From Tsuneonella aeria (GTDB taxonomy: Bacteria > Pseudomonadota > Alphaproteobacteria > Sphingomonadales > Sphingomonadaceae): 64,000 nucleotides of DNA. The stretch is from the NCBI RefSeq assembly GCF_009827495.1, contig NZ_WTZA01000001.1:806001-870000 (forward strand), given 5' to 3'. A program made the translations under genes and the position numbers. This document shows positions 44,351-52,855 of this stretch, piece by piece. Position 1 is the stretch's first letter. Each line of letters starts with the position of its first letter. The notes below the pieces were generated by a model. It did no database searches. It saw only the letters and a program-made list of their open reading frames with translations, and was not told the DNA's origin.

Positions 44351-44980
44351 TTACTGGCGGCCGGCCTGCGCGATCAGCATGTCGAGCCGGGCGAGCCGCT
44401 CCGCCAGCCCCGCCCGCCACGGCGCATCGGGCGGCGCACGATCGAGCATGTCCACCCACAGCGCGCGGGCCTCGGCCGGGCGACCCGACGTGATGAGGGC
44501 GACCCCCAGGAAATACCCCGGCCCCGGACTGCCGGGATCGGCCCGCTCCGCCCGCTCGAACGCCAGCACGGCGGCGGGCGTAACCTGCCCGTCCGCGTTC
44601 TGAACCAGCGCGTTGGCCAGCGCGAGCCAGGCTTCCGGATCGTCGGGATTTTCGTCCAGCGAGCCGCGGAGTATCGCGGCGGCATCGGTGAACTGGCCGC
44701 GCCGGGCGAAACCATCTGCCACGGTCACGAACCGCGACGGAGGCGCCGGGCCGAACAGTTCGCGCCGCGCCTCGACCAGCACGACCCCCGCGTCCGCCTC
44801 GCCCGCCGTCGGCGCCTTGGGGGCGCCTCCCTGGCCGGGAGAACCCTGCAACGCGTAGCCTGCCAGCCCGAACACCAGCGCCGCACCCAGCAGGGCCCAT
44901 GCGCTCCGGGGCAGGCGCAGGACGAACGCCGCCACGGCGAAGGCGATGGCCGCGAGCAGGATGACGGGAATGTAGCTCAT
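44351..44980 (-). CDS. ccmI: cytochrome c biogenesis TPR protein CcmI (CycH)
   Basis: 209 aa; start ATG 44980 (MSYIPVILL), overlapping the ccmH stop by 4 nt. Two N-terminal membrane segments (~4-22, ~28-43) followed by tetratricopeptide-like repeats ([34 protein letters not shown]). It presents apocytochrome c to the haem ligation machinery. Shorter than E. coli CcmH but of the alphaproteobacterial type. Last gene of the ccm operon. Confidence 0.88.
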   Translation of the reverse strand: MSYIPVILLAAIAFAVAAFVLRLPRSAWALLGAALVFGLAGYALQGSPGQGGAPKAPTAGEADAGVVLVEARRELFGPAPPSRFVTVADGFARRGQFTDAAAILRGSLDENPDDPEAWLALANALVQNADGQVTPAAVLAFERAERADPGSPGPGYFLGVALITSGRPAEARALWVDMLDRAPPDAPWRAGLAERLARLDMLIAQAGRQ

Positions 44981-45384
44981 GACCACTTGCGCCCCAGCCG
45001 CCGCCACAGGAGCAGCCCGGCAATCGCCAGCAGGGCCAGCGGCCCGGCGAAGAGCGGCCAGGTCGTCCGGCTGACCTGCGGCGCATAGCTGACGTAATCG
45101 CCGTAGCGTTCCATCATCCAGGCGCGGATGGCGGCCGGGTCCTCCCCGCGCGCGATCCGCACGCGCACCTGGTGCCGCATGTCGCCGGCCATCGGCGCGT
45201 CGCTGTCGGCGATCGTCTGGCTCTGGCACTTGAGGCAGCGCAGCGTCACCATCAGGTCGTGCGCCCGCGCCTCCTGCGCCGGGTCGGGCAGCTGGCGGTA
45301 GGCATAGGGCGCCGGCGGCACCGCGTCCTGCGACCACGCAGGCACGGCGGCAAGCACCAGCACGATGGCCAGGACCGCCCTCAT
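44977..45384 (-). CDS. ccmH: cytochrome c biogenesis thioredoxin-like CcmH (CcmL/CycL)
   Basis: 135 aa. Signal peptide ([18 protein letters not shown]), redox motif Leu-Arg-Cys50-x2-Cys53-Gln and a C-terminal membrane anchor ([17 protein letters not shown]). It reduces the haem-binding thiols of apocytochrome c. ATG 45384 overlaps the ccmG stop. Confidence 0.95.
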   Translation of the reverse strand: MRAVLAIVLVLAAVPAWSQDAVPPAPYAYRQLPDPAQEARAHDLMVTLRCLKCQSQTIADSDAPMAGDMRHQVRVRIARGEDPAAIRAWMMERYGDYVSYAPQVSRTTWPLFAGPLALLAIAGLLLWRRLGRKWS

Positions 45385-45911
45385 CCGCCGGCCTTCCGCA
45401 ATTCATCGAGCAGCAGCGGCACGTGTTCGGCCCGCACGTCGCCGATGTGCTGATACCGGATGACTCCCTTGCCATCGATGACGAACGTTTCCGGCACGCC
45501 GGAACTGCCGATCGAAAGCTGAAGCTCGCTCAGGTCGTCGGCGCCGATCCGGGCATAGGGATTGCCATAGCGGGCGAGGAAGGCGGCGACGTCTTCGGGA
45601 CGGTCGCGGATCGCCACGCCGACGATGGTCGCGCCCTGCGCCTCCAGCGCGGCGAGCTGCGGGGCTTCGGCGGCGCACGGCACGCACCAGCTTGCCCAGA
45701 TGTTGAGCAGCTTGGGCCGGCCATCGGCAAGGTCCGCCTGGGTCAACCCGGGCCGGTCGGGCGAAGCGGCGCGCATGGCGAAGGCGGGAACCGGCTTGCC
45801 GATCATCGCCGACTGGACGAATTCGTCCTTCGGCTGGTTGAGCTGGTAGGCCGCCAGCCCGGCAAAGGCCGCGAACACCGCCAGCGGCAGGAAGAAGCGC
45901 CACTGCTTCAC
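45381..45911 (-). CDS. ccmG: thiol:disulfide interchange protein CcmG/DsbE
   Basis: 176 aa periplasmic thioredoxin. N-terminal anchor (FFLPLAVFAAFAGLAAY) and catalytic WASWCVPC (Cys76, Cys79). It keeps apocytochrome or CcmH cysteines reduced. 4-nt overlaps with ccmF and ccmH. Confidence 0.95.
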   Translation of the reverse strand: MKQWRFFLPLAVFAAFAGLAAYQLNQPKDEFVQSAMIGKPVPAFAMRAASPDRPGLTQADLADGRPKLLNIWASWCVPCAAEAPQLAALEAQGATIVGVAIRDRPEDVAAFLARYGNPYARIGADDLSELQLSIGSSGVPETFVIDGKGVIRYQHIGDVRAEHVPLLLDELRKAGG

Positions 45912-47854
45912 GATGCCATCCCCTCGCGCCGCTCAGCCGCCTTGCGCTGCACGGTACGCCGCTTGAGATCGGCGCGGACCCGCCCGATCAGCGCCAGCAA
46001 TCCGCCCAGCGCGATCATGACGCCGCCGTACCAGATCAACGTCACGAAAGGCTTCCACCACAGCCGGACCTGCCATCGGCCACCGTCCGCCGCCTTGCCG
46101 AGCACGGCGTAGAGCTGCCCGTTCCAGCGGGTTTCCAGCGCGCTTTCGTTCGTTTCGGTCGGCGGCGCCCAGAAGCTGCGCGCCTGCGGGGCGAGCCGGC
46201 GCGGCGCACCGTCGGCATACCGGGCGATCATCACCCCTTCGATGGCGTTCCAGTTAGGACCCGCGACTGGCGTCACCTCTTGCAGCGTCACCTCCCACGG
46301 CCCCACCGTGGCCGCTTCACCCACGCGCAATGCGGCGAGCCGTTCCTTGGTGAAGGCACTCTCGCTCGCCATGCCCATGACGGCCACCGCGATGCCTAGA
46401 TGCGCCACCACCATCCCCCACGTCGCGAGCGGCAGGCGGCGCACGTCGCGGCCCCGCAGCGCGAGGAGAGACGCCGCGGCGAGCCCCGCGCCCACCGCCA
46501 GCCCCAGCAGCGGCAGCACGCGCGGTGTCGCCAGGGCCAGCGCGAGTGCCAGCATCGCGAGGGCCACGATGCCCGCCAGGATCAGCGGGCTCTGGACCCG
46601 GGCCAACCGGTCGCGCCGCCAGCGCAGGAACGGCCCTATCGCCATGACCACCATCATCGGCATGAAGAAGATCGCACCGACGGGATCGAAATACGGCGGG
46701 CCGACCGAGACACGCACGCCAAACGCCTCGGTCATCAGCGGATACAGAGTTCCGAGCAGGACGACGCCGAGGATCGCCGACAGCAGCACGTTGTTCACCA
46801 CCAGCGCGCCTTCGCGGCTGACGGGCGCGAACCGTTCCCCTTCCGCGACGCTGCCCGCGCGCAGGCCGAACACCGCCAGCGCACCGCCGATGTAGATCGC
46901 CAGCAGCGCAAGGATGAACGTGCCCCGTTCCGGGTCGACCGCGAAGGCATGGACGCTGGTGAGAATGCCGGATCGGACGAGGAAGGTGCCCAGCATGCTC
47001 ATGGAAAACGCAACGACGCCCAGCATGATCGTCCACGCGCGCAGGGCATCACGCGCCGCCAGCACTCCGACGGAATGAAGCAGCGCGGTCGCCGCGAGCC
47101 ACGGCATCAGCGCGGCGTTCTCCACCGGGTCCCAGAACCACCAGCCGCCCCAGCCGAGTTCGTAATAGGCCCAGTACGATCCGGCGGTGATCCCCAGCGT
47201 CAGGAAGATCCACGCACCCAGCACCCAGGGGCGCATCGCCCGCGCGAAATCGGGCGTCACCTGCCGCGTCACCAGTGCGCCCACGGCAAAGCTGAACGCA
47301 ACCGACAGCCCGACATATCCGACGTAAAGCGTCGGCGGGTGGAACGCCATGCCGATGTCCTGCAGCAGCGGGTTGAGGCCGTTCCCTTCGAAAGCCGGCA
47401 CGGGCAGCCGCTCGAACGGGTTGGAGCTCAGCAGCAGGAAGGCATAGAAACCAAGCGCGACGAAGCCCTGTGCGGCGAGCGTCGCCAGCATGGTGCGTTC
47501 CGGCAGGCGGCGCTCCGCCAGCGCGATCAATGCGCCCGCCGCGCTCATCACGGTGATCCACAGCAGCATGGACCCTTCGTGGTTGCCCCAGGCCCCCGCC
47601 AGCTTGAAGATCATCGGCTTGATTGAATGCGAATGCATCGCGACCAGCTTCACCGACAGATCGGTGCGCGCGAACAGCCAGACCAGCATGGCGAACGCGA
47701 ACGTGGTCAGGAAACCCTGCACCACCGCCGCCGGGCGGACCAGGGCCGCGATGTCGCTGCCCGCGCTGCGCAGGGCCAGCACACCGGCCACCAGTTGCAG
47801 CGCCGCCAGCGCGGCGGCCAGCCACAGCGCCGCGAGCCCGAGTTCGGCGATCAT
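45908..47854 (-). CDS. ccmF: haem lyase subunit CcmF
   Basis: 648 aa, about 15 membrane segments. The haem-handling WWD-type motif is present as YELGWGGWWFWDPVENA (~230-246), with AFHPPTLYVGYVGLSV upstream. Core of the apocytochrome c-haem ligation complex. Start ATG 47854, 13 nt after the ccmE stop. Confidence 0.96.
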   Translation of the reverse strand: MIAELGLAALWLAAALAALQLVAGVLALRSAGSDIAALVRPAAVVQGFLTTFAFAMLVWLFARTDLSVKLVAMHSHSIKPMIFKLAGAWGNHEGSMLLWITVMSAAGALIALAERRLPERTMLATLAAQGFVALGFYAFLLLSSNPFERLPVPAFEGNGLNPLLQDIGMAFHPPTLYVGYVGLSVAFSFAVGALVTRQVTPDFARAMRPWVLGAWIFLTLGITAGSYWAYYELGWGGWWFWDPVENAALMPWLAATALLHSVGVLAARDALRAWTIMLGVVAFSMSMLGTFLVRSGILTSVHAFAVDPERGTFILALLAIYIGGALAVFGLRAGSVAEGERFAPVSREGALVVNNVLLSAILGVVLLGTLYPLMTEAFGVRVSVGPPYFDPVGAIFFMPMMVVMAIGPFLRWRRDRLARVQSPLILAGIVALAMLALALALATPRVLPLLGLAVGAGLAAASLLALRGRDVRRLPLATWGMVVAHLGIAVAVMGMASESAFTKERLAALRVGEAATVGPWEVTLQEVTPVAGPNWNAIEGVMIARYADGAPRRLAPQARSFWAPPTETNESALETRWNGQLYAVLGKAADGGRWQVRLWWKPFVTLIWYGGVMIALGGLLALIGRVRADLKRRTVQRKAAERREGMAS

Positions 47855-47867
47855 GCCGCGCTGCCCG

Positions 47868-48326
47868 TCATTCGGTGGTCGCGGCCACCGCGGCGTCTCT
47901 CTCCGCAGCGGTCATGCTGTCGAGCTCGCGCGGCATGTAGTTCTCGTCATGCTTGGCCAGCAGCTTGTCGGCATAGAACGTGCCGTTCGCCTGCATGCGC
48001 CCTTCCGCGACAACGCCCGATCCTTCGACGAACAGGTCGGGCACGATGCCGGAAAACCGCACCGGCACGCGCGCCTTGCCGTCGCCGACGATGAATTCGA
48101 TGGTCACGCCGTCACCTTGCGTGACGATGGAATTGTTCTCGACCATCCCGCCCAGCCGCACGGAACGCCCCGCGCCCGGCGGGTCGGCGACGATCTCGCT
48201 CGGCACGTAGAAATAGCTCGCCTGGCTGCGCAGCGCCCACGTGGCGATCACCGCCGCGGCGATCAGGGCCACCATCGCCGCGACGACCAGTGCCAGCCGC
48301 TGGTGCTTGGGCTTGACCGCGTTCAC
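47868..48326 (-). CDS. ccmE: haem chaperone CcmE
   Basis: 152 aa from GTG 48326, overlapping the ccmD stop (GTGA). N-terminal anchor (LALVVAAMVALIAAAVIATW), OB-fold body and haem-binding His126 in AKHDENYMP, with Tyr130. It carries haem from CcmC to CcmF. Confidence 0.94.
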   Translation of the reverse strand: MNAVKPKHQRLALVVAAMVALIAAAVIATWALRSQASYFYVPSEIVADPPGAGRSVRLGGMVENNSIVTQGDGVTIEFIVGDGKARVPVRFSGIVPDLFVEGSGVVAEGRMQANGTFYADKLLAKHDENYMPRELDSMTAAERDAAVAATTE

Positions 48327-48460
48327 CGGCCGCTCCCGTCCCGGCGACGCTCGGCCCGGCGCATGGCGAGCCAGGCCCAGGTCAGCAGGACGATCGTCCC
48401 GATCACGCCGATCGCGTAGGCCGCGATGACGAACGGCCACTGGTCCAGGCTCTCGCGCAT
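48323..48460 (-). CDS. ccmD: haem exporter protein CcmD
   Basis: 45 aa. Single membrane helix FVIAAYAIGVIGTIVLLTWAWLAM followed by a basic tail RRAERRRDGSGR. ATG 48460 overlaps the ccmC stop and the stop overlaps the ccmE GTG. Small CcmD helps release holo-CcmE from CcmC. Identified by position, size and topology. Confidence 0.88.
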   Translation of the reverse strand: MRESLDQWPFVIAAYAIGVIGTIVLLTWAWLAMRRAERRRDGSGR

Positions 48461-49182
48461 CAGGCGGCCTCGCGCGCGCGGCGGCGAAGGCGCGCCTCGG
48501 CCTGCACGTCCGCCAGCAGGGCCCGCATCCGCATCAGCACGACGGCCGCGAACAGGCAGGTGAAACCGACCGTCGCCACGATCAGCGGAACCAGGAAGTC
48601 CCATGCCATCGCGGAACCGCCCATCGACAGGCTGGGCGGCTGGTGGATCGAATACCACCACAGCACCGAATAGTGGATGACCGGCACGTTGACGATGCCC
48701 ACGATGCCGAAGATCGCCGGAATGCGGCTCGATACGCCTTCGCGCGCCGCGGCCCCGGCAAGGGCGATGTAGCCGAAGTAAAGGAACAGCAGCACCAGCA
48801 TGCTGGTCAGGCGCCCGTCCCATTCCCACCACGTCCCCCACGCGGGCCGGCCCCAGATGGACCCGGTGACGAGGCACAGCGCGGTGAAGAATGCCCCGGG
48901 CACGGCGGCGGCGCGGCCGGCGATGGTGGACAGCGGATGGCGCCAGACGATCTCCGCCACGCTGGCGCCGGCGATCACGGTCCACCCCGCCATACCCAGC
49001 CAGGCGGCGGGCACGTGCAGGAACAGGATGCGCACCGTTTCCCCCTGAAGGCGCTCGGCCGGAACCTGGGTCAGGCCCCAGAGCAGCGCCCCGCCCGTCA
49101 ACAGCACGCCGGCGGCAAGCAGCCACGGCGTCAGCGGACGCGCGATGCCGAGAAAGCGTTTGGGATTGGCGAAGCCGTGCAT
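48460..49182 (-). CDS. ccmC: haem delivery protein CcmC
   Basis: 240 aa; start ATG 49182 (MHGFANPKRF); the open frame upstream is ignored. Six membrane segments; haem-binding WWD-type motif WGTWWEWDGRLTS (~126-138), plus LHVPAAWLGM and HYSVLWWYSIHQPPS. First gene of ccmC-D-E-F-G-H-I; ccmA and ccmB are not adjacent here. Confidence 0.95.
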   Translation of the reverse strand: MHGFANPKRFLGIARPLTPWLLAAGVLLTGGALLWGLTQVPAERLQGETVRILFLHVPAAWLGMAGWTVIAGASVAEIVWRHPLSTIAGRAAAVPGAFFTALCLVTGSIWGRPAWGTWWEWDGRLTSMLVLLFLYFGYIALAGAAAREGVSSRIPAIFGIVGIVNVPVIHYSVLWWYSIHQPPSLSMGGSAMAWDFLVPLIVATVGFTCLFAAVVLMRMRALLADVQAEARLRRRAREAA

Positions 49183-49243
49183 CGGGATAACCGTCCGTTC
49201 CGCTTTGGCAGGACCGGGAGGGTCGGACAAGTAACCGTTCGTG

Positions 49244-50305
49244 TCAGCGGCCGATAAGTGCCTGGGCCATGCGGTCGGCAACCTGGTCGGCCGATACGCC
49301 GGTGCTGTCGCTTTCCTGCCAGATGGTCCGCAACCGGTCCGGAATCTGCGCGATGCGCTTGCGCACCTCGTTGATATCGCAGGGCGTGTTGTCGCGGCGG
49401 CAGAGATATTCCAGCGTCACGGAAATGATCCCGCCGGCGTTGATGACGTAATCGGGCGCGTAGAGGATGCCGCGGTCGGCCAGGACGCGGCCGTGCTCGG
49501 CCCGCGCAAGCTGGTTGTTCGCGCCGCCCGCCACGATCGGGCAGTCGAGCCGGGCGATCCCCTCTTCGTCCAGGATCGCGCCGAGCGCGTTGGGGCTGAA
49601 CACGTCGCAGGCCACCGACATGATCTGATCGGGGGCGACCGACTCGCCGTCCAGTTCCTGGGCGAGCGCGGCGGCCCGCGCCTCGTCGACGTCGGCCAGG
49701 ACCAGCCGCGCGCCATCCTTCGCCAGCAGGCGGGCGACGCCGCCGCCGACGCTGCCGACACCCTGGAGCGCGACCCGCACGCCCTGGAGCGATGCCTTGC
49801 CCAGCTTGTGCTCAACCGCCGCCCTGATGCCGTGGTAGATGCCCATCGCGGTGAAGGGCCCGGGATCGCCCCCCGCCTCGCCCGCCGCGACCGGCAGGCC
49901 GGAAACGAAGCGGGTGTGCTTGGACACTTCGGCCATGTCCGCTTCCGAAATGCCCACATCCTCGGCCGTGACGTAGCGGCCGCCCAGCGCCTCGACCGCC
50001 GTGGCGAAGGCTGCCAGCATCTCGGGCGTCTTGCGGCGATCGCGTCCGGCCAGGATCACCGCCTTGCCGCCGCCCATCGGCAGGCCGGCCATGGCGTTCT
50101 TGTAGCTCATCCCGCGCGACAGGCGGAGGACATCGCGCATGCCGTCGGCGGGGTCGGCATAATGCCAGAAGCGGGTGCCGCCGGCCGCCGGGCCGAGGTG
50201 CGTGGAATGGATCGCGATGATCGCGGTAAGGCCCGAAGCGCGGTCGTGGACCAGCTCGATCAACTCGTGACCGTCATAGTCCGCCTGGGTCCAGAAAGCC
50301 GTCAT
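49244..50305 (-). CDS. Glu/Leu/Phe/Val dehydrogenase family (leucine dehydrogenase-like)
   Basis: 353 aa, typical for branched-chain or phenylalanine dehydrogenases. Catalytic segment GLPMGGGKAVIL with the Lys; Rossmann part VALQGVGSVGGGVARLL; conserved EDVGISEADM and GGANNQLA. It reversibly deaminates an amino acid with NAD+, probably Leu/Val/Ile. Substrate specificity cannot be read reliably. 61 nt downstream of nothing co-directional except its own promoter; ccmC follows. Confidence 0.9.
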   Translation of the reverse strand: MTAFWTQADYDGHELIELVHDRASGLTAIIAIHSTHLGPAAGGTRFWHYADPADGMRDVLRLSRGMSYKNAMAGLPMGGGKAVILAGRDRRKTPEMLAAFATAVEALGGRYVTAEDVGISEADMAEVSKHTRFVSGLPVAAGEAGGDPGPFTAMGIYHGIRAAVEHKLGKASLQGVRVALQGVGSVGGGVARLLAKDGARLVLADVDEARAAALAQELDGESVAPDQIMSVACDVFSPNALGAILDEEGIARLDCPIVAGGANNQLARAEHGRVLADRGILYAPDYVINAGGIISVTLEYLCRRDNTPCDINEVRKRIAQIPDRLRTIWQESDSTGVSADQVADRMAQALIGR

Positions 50306-50355
50306 CGCATACCCCGTTCAAGGCCGGAAAAGCCCGGTGCGCACGACGGGGAAAA

Positions 50356-50433
50356 TGGGGCGATCGAGGGGTCTCGAACCCCCGACCTCCGGTACCACAA
50401 ACCGGCGCTCTAACCAACTGAGCTACGATCGCC
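50356..50433 (-). tRNA. tRNA-His (GTG)
   Basis: Minus-strand cloverleaf: acceptor GCGATCG pairs with CGATCGC, with an extra 5' G(-1) opposite C73, the hallmark of tRNA-His. The anticodon stem CCGGT/ACCGG encloses TTGTGGT (anticodon GTG); the T-loop is TTCGAGA. CCA is encoded at 50356-50358. Confidence 0.95.
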
Positions 50434-50613
50434 ACATGCCCCGATGCATGCCATGAGGCGGGGCAGATAGACCCCTGAAAAGGCCCGTCAAGCGGCATCC
50501 CGCGGGGGCTGCGCCTGTTGCATAGCCGCCCCGCTTTGCAAAGCGAAAACTGCGGCAGCGGCCCATCGGCGCAAGATTGTTTCCCGCCCCCGTTTCGCCT
50601 AGTCGGCGCGGAC

Positions 50614-51246
50614 ATGATTCAACCCGGCGAATCCTCGGCCGAAATCCTGGGCGCCACCACCGGTGTGCAGCGCGCGCCCTTCGCGAAGCTCGAACTGTTC
50701 CAGCTGAAGCGGTTCCTGCCCCCCGACCTGTGCCTCGAACTGATCGCCCTCATCGAACAGGGCCGGCGCCCCTCCACGATCGCCGACGACAATGGCGACG
50801 CACTGTTCCGGACCAGCGAGACCTGCGATCTCGACCCCGCCGCGCCCGCCGTCCGGCAGCTGGAGGACCGGCTGTTGTCCCTCAACCGGATCGATCCCCG
50901 CCATGGCGAACCGGTCCAGGGCCAGCGCTATGCCGTGGGGCAGGAATTCAAGGCGCATACCGACTACTTCGAACCGGGCGGACGGGACTGGGAGAAATAT
51001 TGCGCCATCGCGGGCCAGCGCACCTGGACCTTCATGGTTTACCTCAACGCGGTGGAGGCTGGCGGCGGCACCCGGTTCGGTGCGGCGAAGAAGATCGTCC
51101 AGCCCGAAGCCGGCAAGCTGCTCGCCTGGAACAACCGGCGACCGGACGGCAGCCCCAATCCGGCGACCCTGCACCACGGCATGAAAGTGCGCCGCGGGGT
51201 CAAGTACGTCATCACCAAGTGGTATCGCGAGAAACCGTGGGGTTAA
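50614..51246 (+). CDS. 2-oxoglutarate-Fe(II) oxygenase, prolyl 4-hydroxylase-like
   Basis: 210 aa; start ATG 50614 (MIQPGESSAE) just after the tRNA-His intergenic space; upstream reading is non-coding. Fe ligands His115-x-Asp117 (FKAHTDYF) and His187/188 (TLHHGMKV); Lys198 (GVKYVITKWYRE) for the 2-oxoglutarate carboxylate. P4Hc domain family, soluble. The target (protein prolyl residue or small molecule) is unknown. Confidence 0.88.
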   Translation: MIQPGESSAEILGATTGVQRAPFAKLELFQLKRFLPPDLCLELIALIEQGRRPSTIADDNGDALFRTSETCDLDPAAPAVRQLEDRLLSLNRIDPRHGEPVQGQRYAVGQEFKAHTDYFEPGGRDWEKYCAIAGQRTWTFMVYLNAVEAGGGTRFGAAKKIVQPEAGKLLAWNNRRPDGSPNPATLHHGMKVRRGVKYVITKWYREKPWG

Positions 51247-51276
51247 GACGGCAGTTAAGAATTCTCTTTGACATGG

Positions 51277-51303
51277 AAAAGGGCGGCCGTTGCCGGGCCG
51301 CCC
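51277..51303 (-). terminator. rho-independent terminator after rpmE
   Basis: Arms GGGCGGCC (51281-51288) and GGCCGCCC (51296-51303) with a 7-nt loop; on the minus strand the stem is followed by TTTTCC. It lies 29 nt past the rpmE stop. The plus strand side has little T-tract, so it serves rpmE mainly but may also block readthrough from 51246. Confidence 0.8.
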
Positions 51304-51331
51304 TTCGCACGTTCCGCGATGAACGAACCGC

Positions 51332-51556
51332 TTATTTCTTGAGCGTGAGCCCGCCGAAACGCTGGTTGAACTTCGCCACGCGGCCGCCTTCCTGAAGCTG
51401 CTGCTTGCCGCCGGTCCACGCCGGGTGGCTCGTCGGATCGATGTCGAGCGCCATCACGTCGCCTTCCTTGCCCCAGGTCGAACGGGTCTGGAATTCGGTG
51501 CCATCGGTCATCTTGACGGTAATGGTGTGGTATTCGGGGTGCGTATCGGCCTTCAT
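51332..51556 (-). CDS. rpmE: 50S ribosomal protein L31
   Basis: 74 aa. [20 protein letters not shown] start and [12 protein letters not shown] middle mark alphaproteobacterial L31. The zinc-binding CxxC pairs are absent, so it is the Zn-independent form. Own terminator downstream and a 128-bp gap upstream (51557-51684), so probably monocistronic. Confidence 0.95.
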   Translation of the reverse strand: MKADTHPEYHTITVKMTDGTEFQTRSTWGKEGDVMALDIDPTSHPAWTGGKQQLQEGGRVAKFNQRFGGLTLKK

Positions 51557-51684
51557 GGCAAGTCTCCGTAGCTTCGGATCGGTTCCGACCGGTCCAGCTG
51601 TCGTGGGAAAGGCGCGCGGTTAGCCGGGTCGCGCGGCCTTGGCAAGCGGGTCTCTCTGCCCCGGTGCCCTAATGGGGCGTTCGG

Positions 51685-52155
51685 TCAATCCGAAGGCGCG
51701 TCGGCGATCATCGCGGTGAATTCGACTTCGCAGGTCGTCTGGCCTTCGACGCTGGCGCGCCCCTTGAACCTGCACACCCGGCTGCTCTTGCGGACGAATT
51801 CAACCTCGAGGTCGAGCAGGCAGCCCGGCTCCACGGGCGCGCGGAACTTGGCGTTCTCTATCGCCATGAAGATGACCAGCTTGCCCGTGCCTGCCAGCTC
51901 GAACGTCTCGATGCCGAGCACGCCGGCCGCCTGGGCCAGCGCCTCGATCTGCAGCACGCCGGGCATGATCGGCCGGCCCGGAAAATGCCCCTGGAAGAAC
52001 TGTTCGTTGAACGAAACCGCCTTCACCGCATGGATCCGCGCGCCGAGCTCGATCGACTTGACCCGATCGACCAGCAGCAGCGGATAGCGGTGCGGCAGGG
52101 CCTTGAGCACCTTGAGGATATCGAACGCACCCGCGTTCGTTTCGCCGTCGCTCAT
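51685..52155 (-). CDS. fabZ: 3-hydroxyacyl-ACP dehydratase FabZ
   Basis: 156 aa; start ATG 52155 ([10 protein letters not shown]). Hot-dog fold with catalytic His57 ([11 protein letters not shown]) and Glu71 (LQIEALAQ), and [12 protein letters not shown] near the start. Dehydrates 3-hydroxyacyl-ACP in fatty acid elongation. Last gene of the bamA-ompH-fabZ string, 16 nt after ompH; lpxD/lpxA, often nearby in other bacteria, are absent. Confidence 0.96.
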   Translation of the reverse strand: MSDGETNAGAFDILKVLKALPHRYPLLLVDRVKSIELGARIHAVKAVSFNEQFFQGHFPGRPIMPGVLQIEALAQAAGVLGIETFELAGTGKLVIFMAIENAKFRAPVEPGCLLDLEVEFVRKSSRVCRFKGRASVEGQTTCEVEFTAMIADAPSD

Positions 52156-52171
52156 GGCCCTGCCGTTCCGA

Positions 52172-52855
52172 TCAGCGGCCGGTGGTTGCCGGCGGGTTCT
52201 GCGTCGGCGCAGCCGGAGCCGCACCCTGCGCTGCCGCGGCGGCGGCCTGCTGCTGGCGCACCTCGCGCGGGACCCAGCCCTGCGGCGGCACGAGCTGCGC
52301 GGAGGGGAGCAGCGTGTTCAGTTCGTTCAGCACGTCCTGCGTGATGTTGTAAGCGGCATCGGCATAGAGCACCGCGCCCGAGCTGGGATCGAGGATCAGC
52401 TGGATGTTCTTCTTGCGCGCGGCGTTCTGCACCGCGGCGTCGAGCTTGTCCTCGATCTGCTCGGTCACATAGGCACGGCTGAGCGCGACCGGCGCCACGA
52501 GCTGCTGGATCTCGTTCTGACCGGCCTGGCTGATCTGCTGGATCGCCGCCGCCTGCTGCGCCAGGGAAGCGTTGTTGGGGTTCGCGCGCTGGTCGTTGTT
52601 GTACTTCGTCACCAGCGGCTGGAGCTGGTTCGAGATCGCGAGGCGACGGGCTTCCGCCTGGTCGATCTGAGCCTTGTAGGTGACGGGGCGCTGCGTTTCC
52701 GCGGTCTTGTAAGCGTTGGAATTGGCAACCACGGCGGGCAGGCTCACGACGCCGATGCCCTTCACGATCTGCGCCGAAACCGGCGTGGCGACGATCGGCG
52801 AGACGGCGACGAGGGCCGCACCGGCGGCCAGCAGGGGCTTGAGATAGGTCTTCAT
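52172..52855 (-). CDS. OmpH/Skp family periplasmic chaperone
   Basis: 227 aa. Signal peptide ([21 protein letters not shown]) then a helical, Gln/Ala-rich OmpH-like body ([40 protein letters not shown]) and a low-complexity Ala/Pro/Gln tail. Chaperones outer-membrane proteins to BamA. 1-nt overlap with bamA. Longer than E. coli Skp (161 aa) because of the tail. Confidence 0.92.
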   Translation of the reverse strand: MKTYLKPLLAAGAALVAVSPIVATPVSAQIVKGIGVVSLPAVVANSNAYKTAETQRPVTYKAQIDQAEARRLAISNQLQPLVTKYNNDQRANPNNASLAQQAAAIQQISQAGQNEIQQLVAPVALSRAYVTEQIEDKLDAAVQNAARKKNIQLILDPSSGAVLYADAAYNITQDVLNELNTLLPSAQLVPPQGWVPREVRQQQAAAAAAQGAAPAAPTQNPPATTGR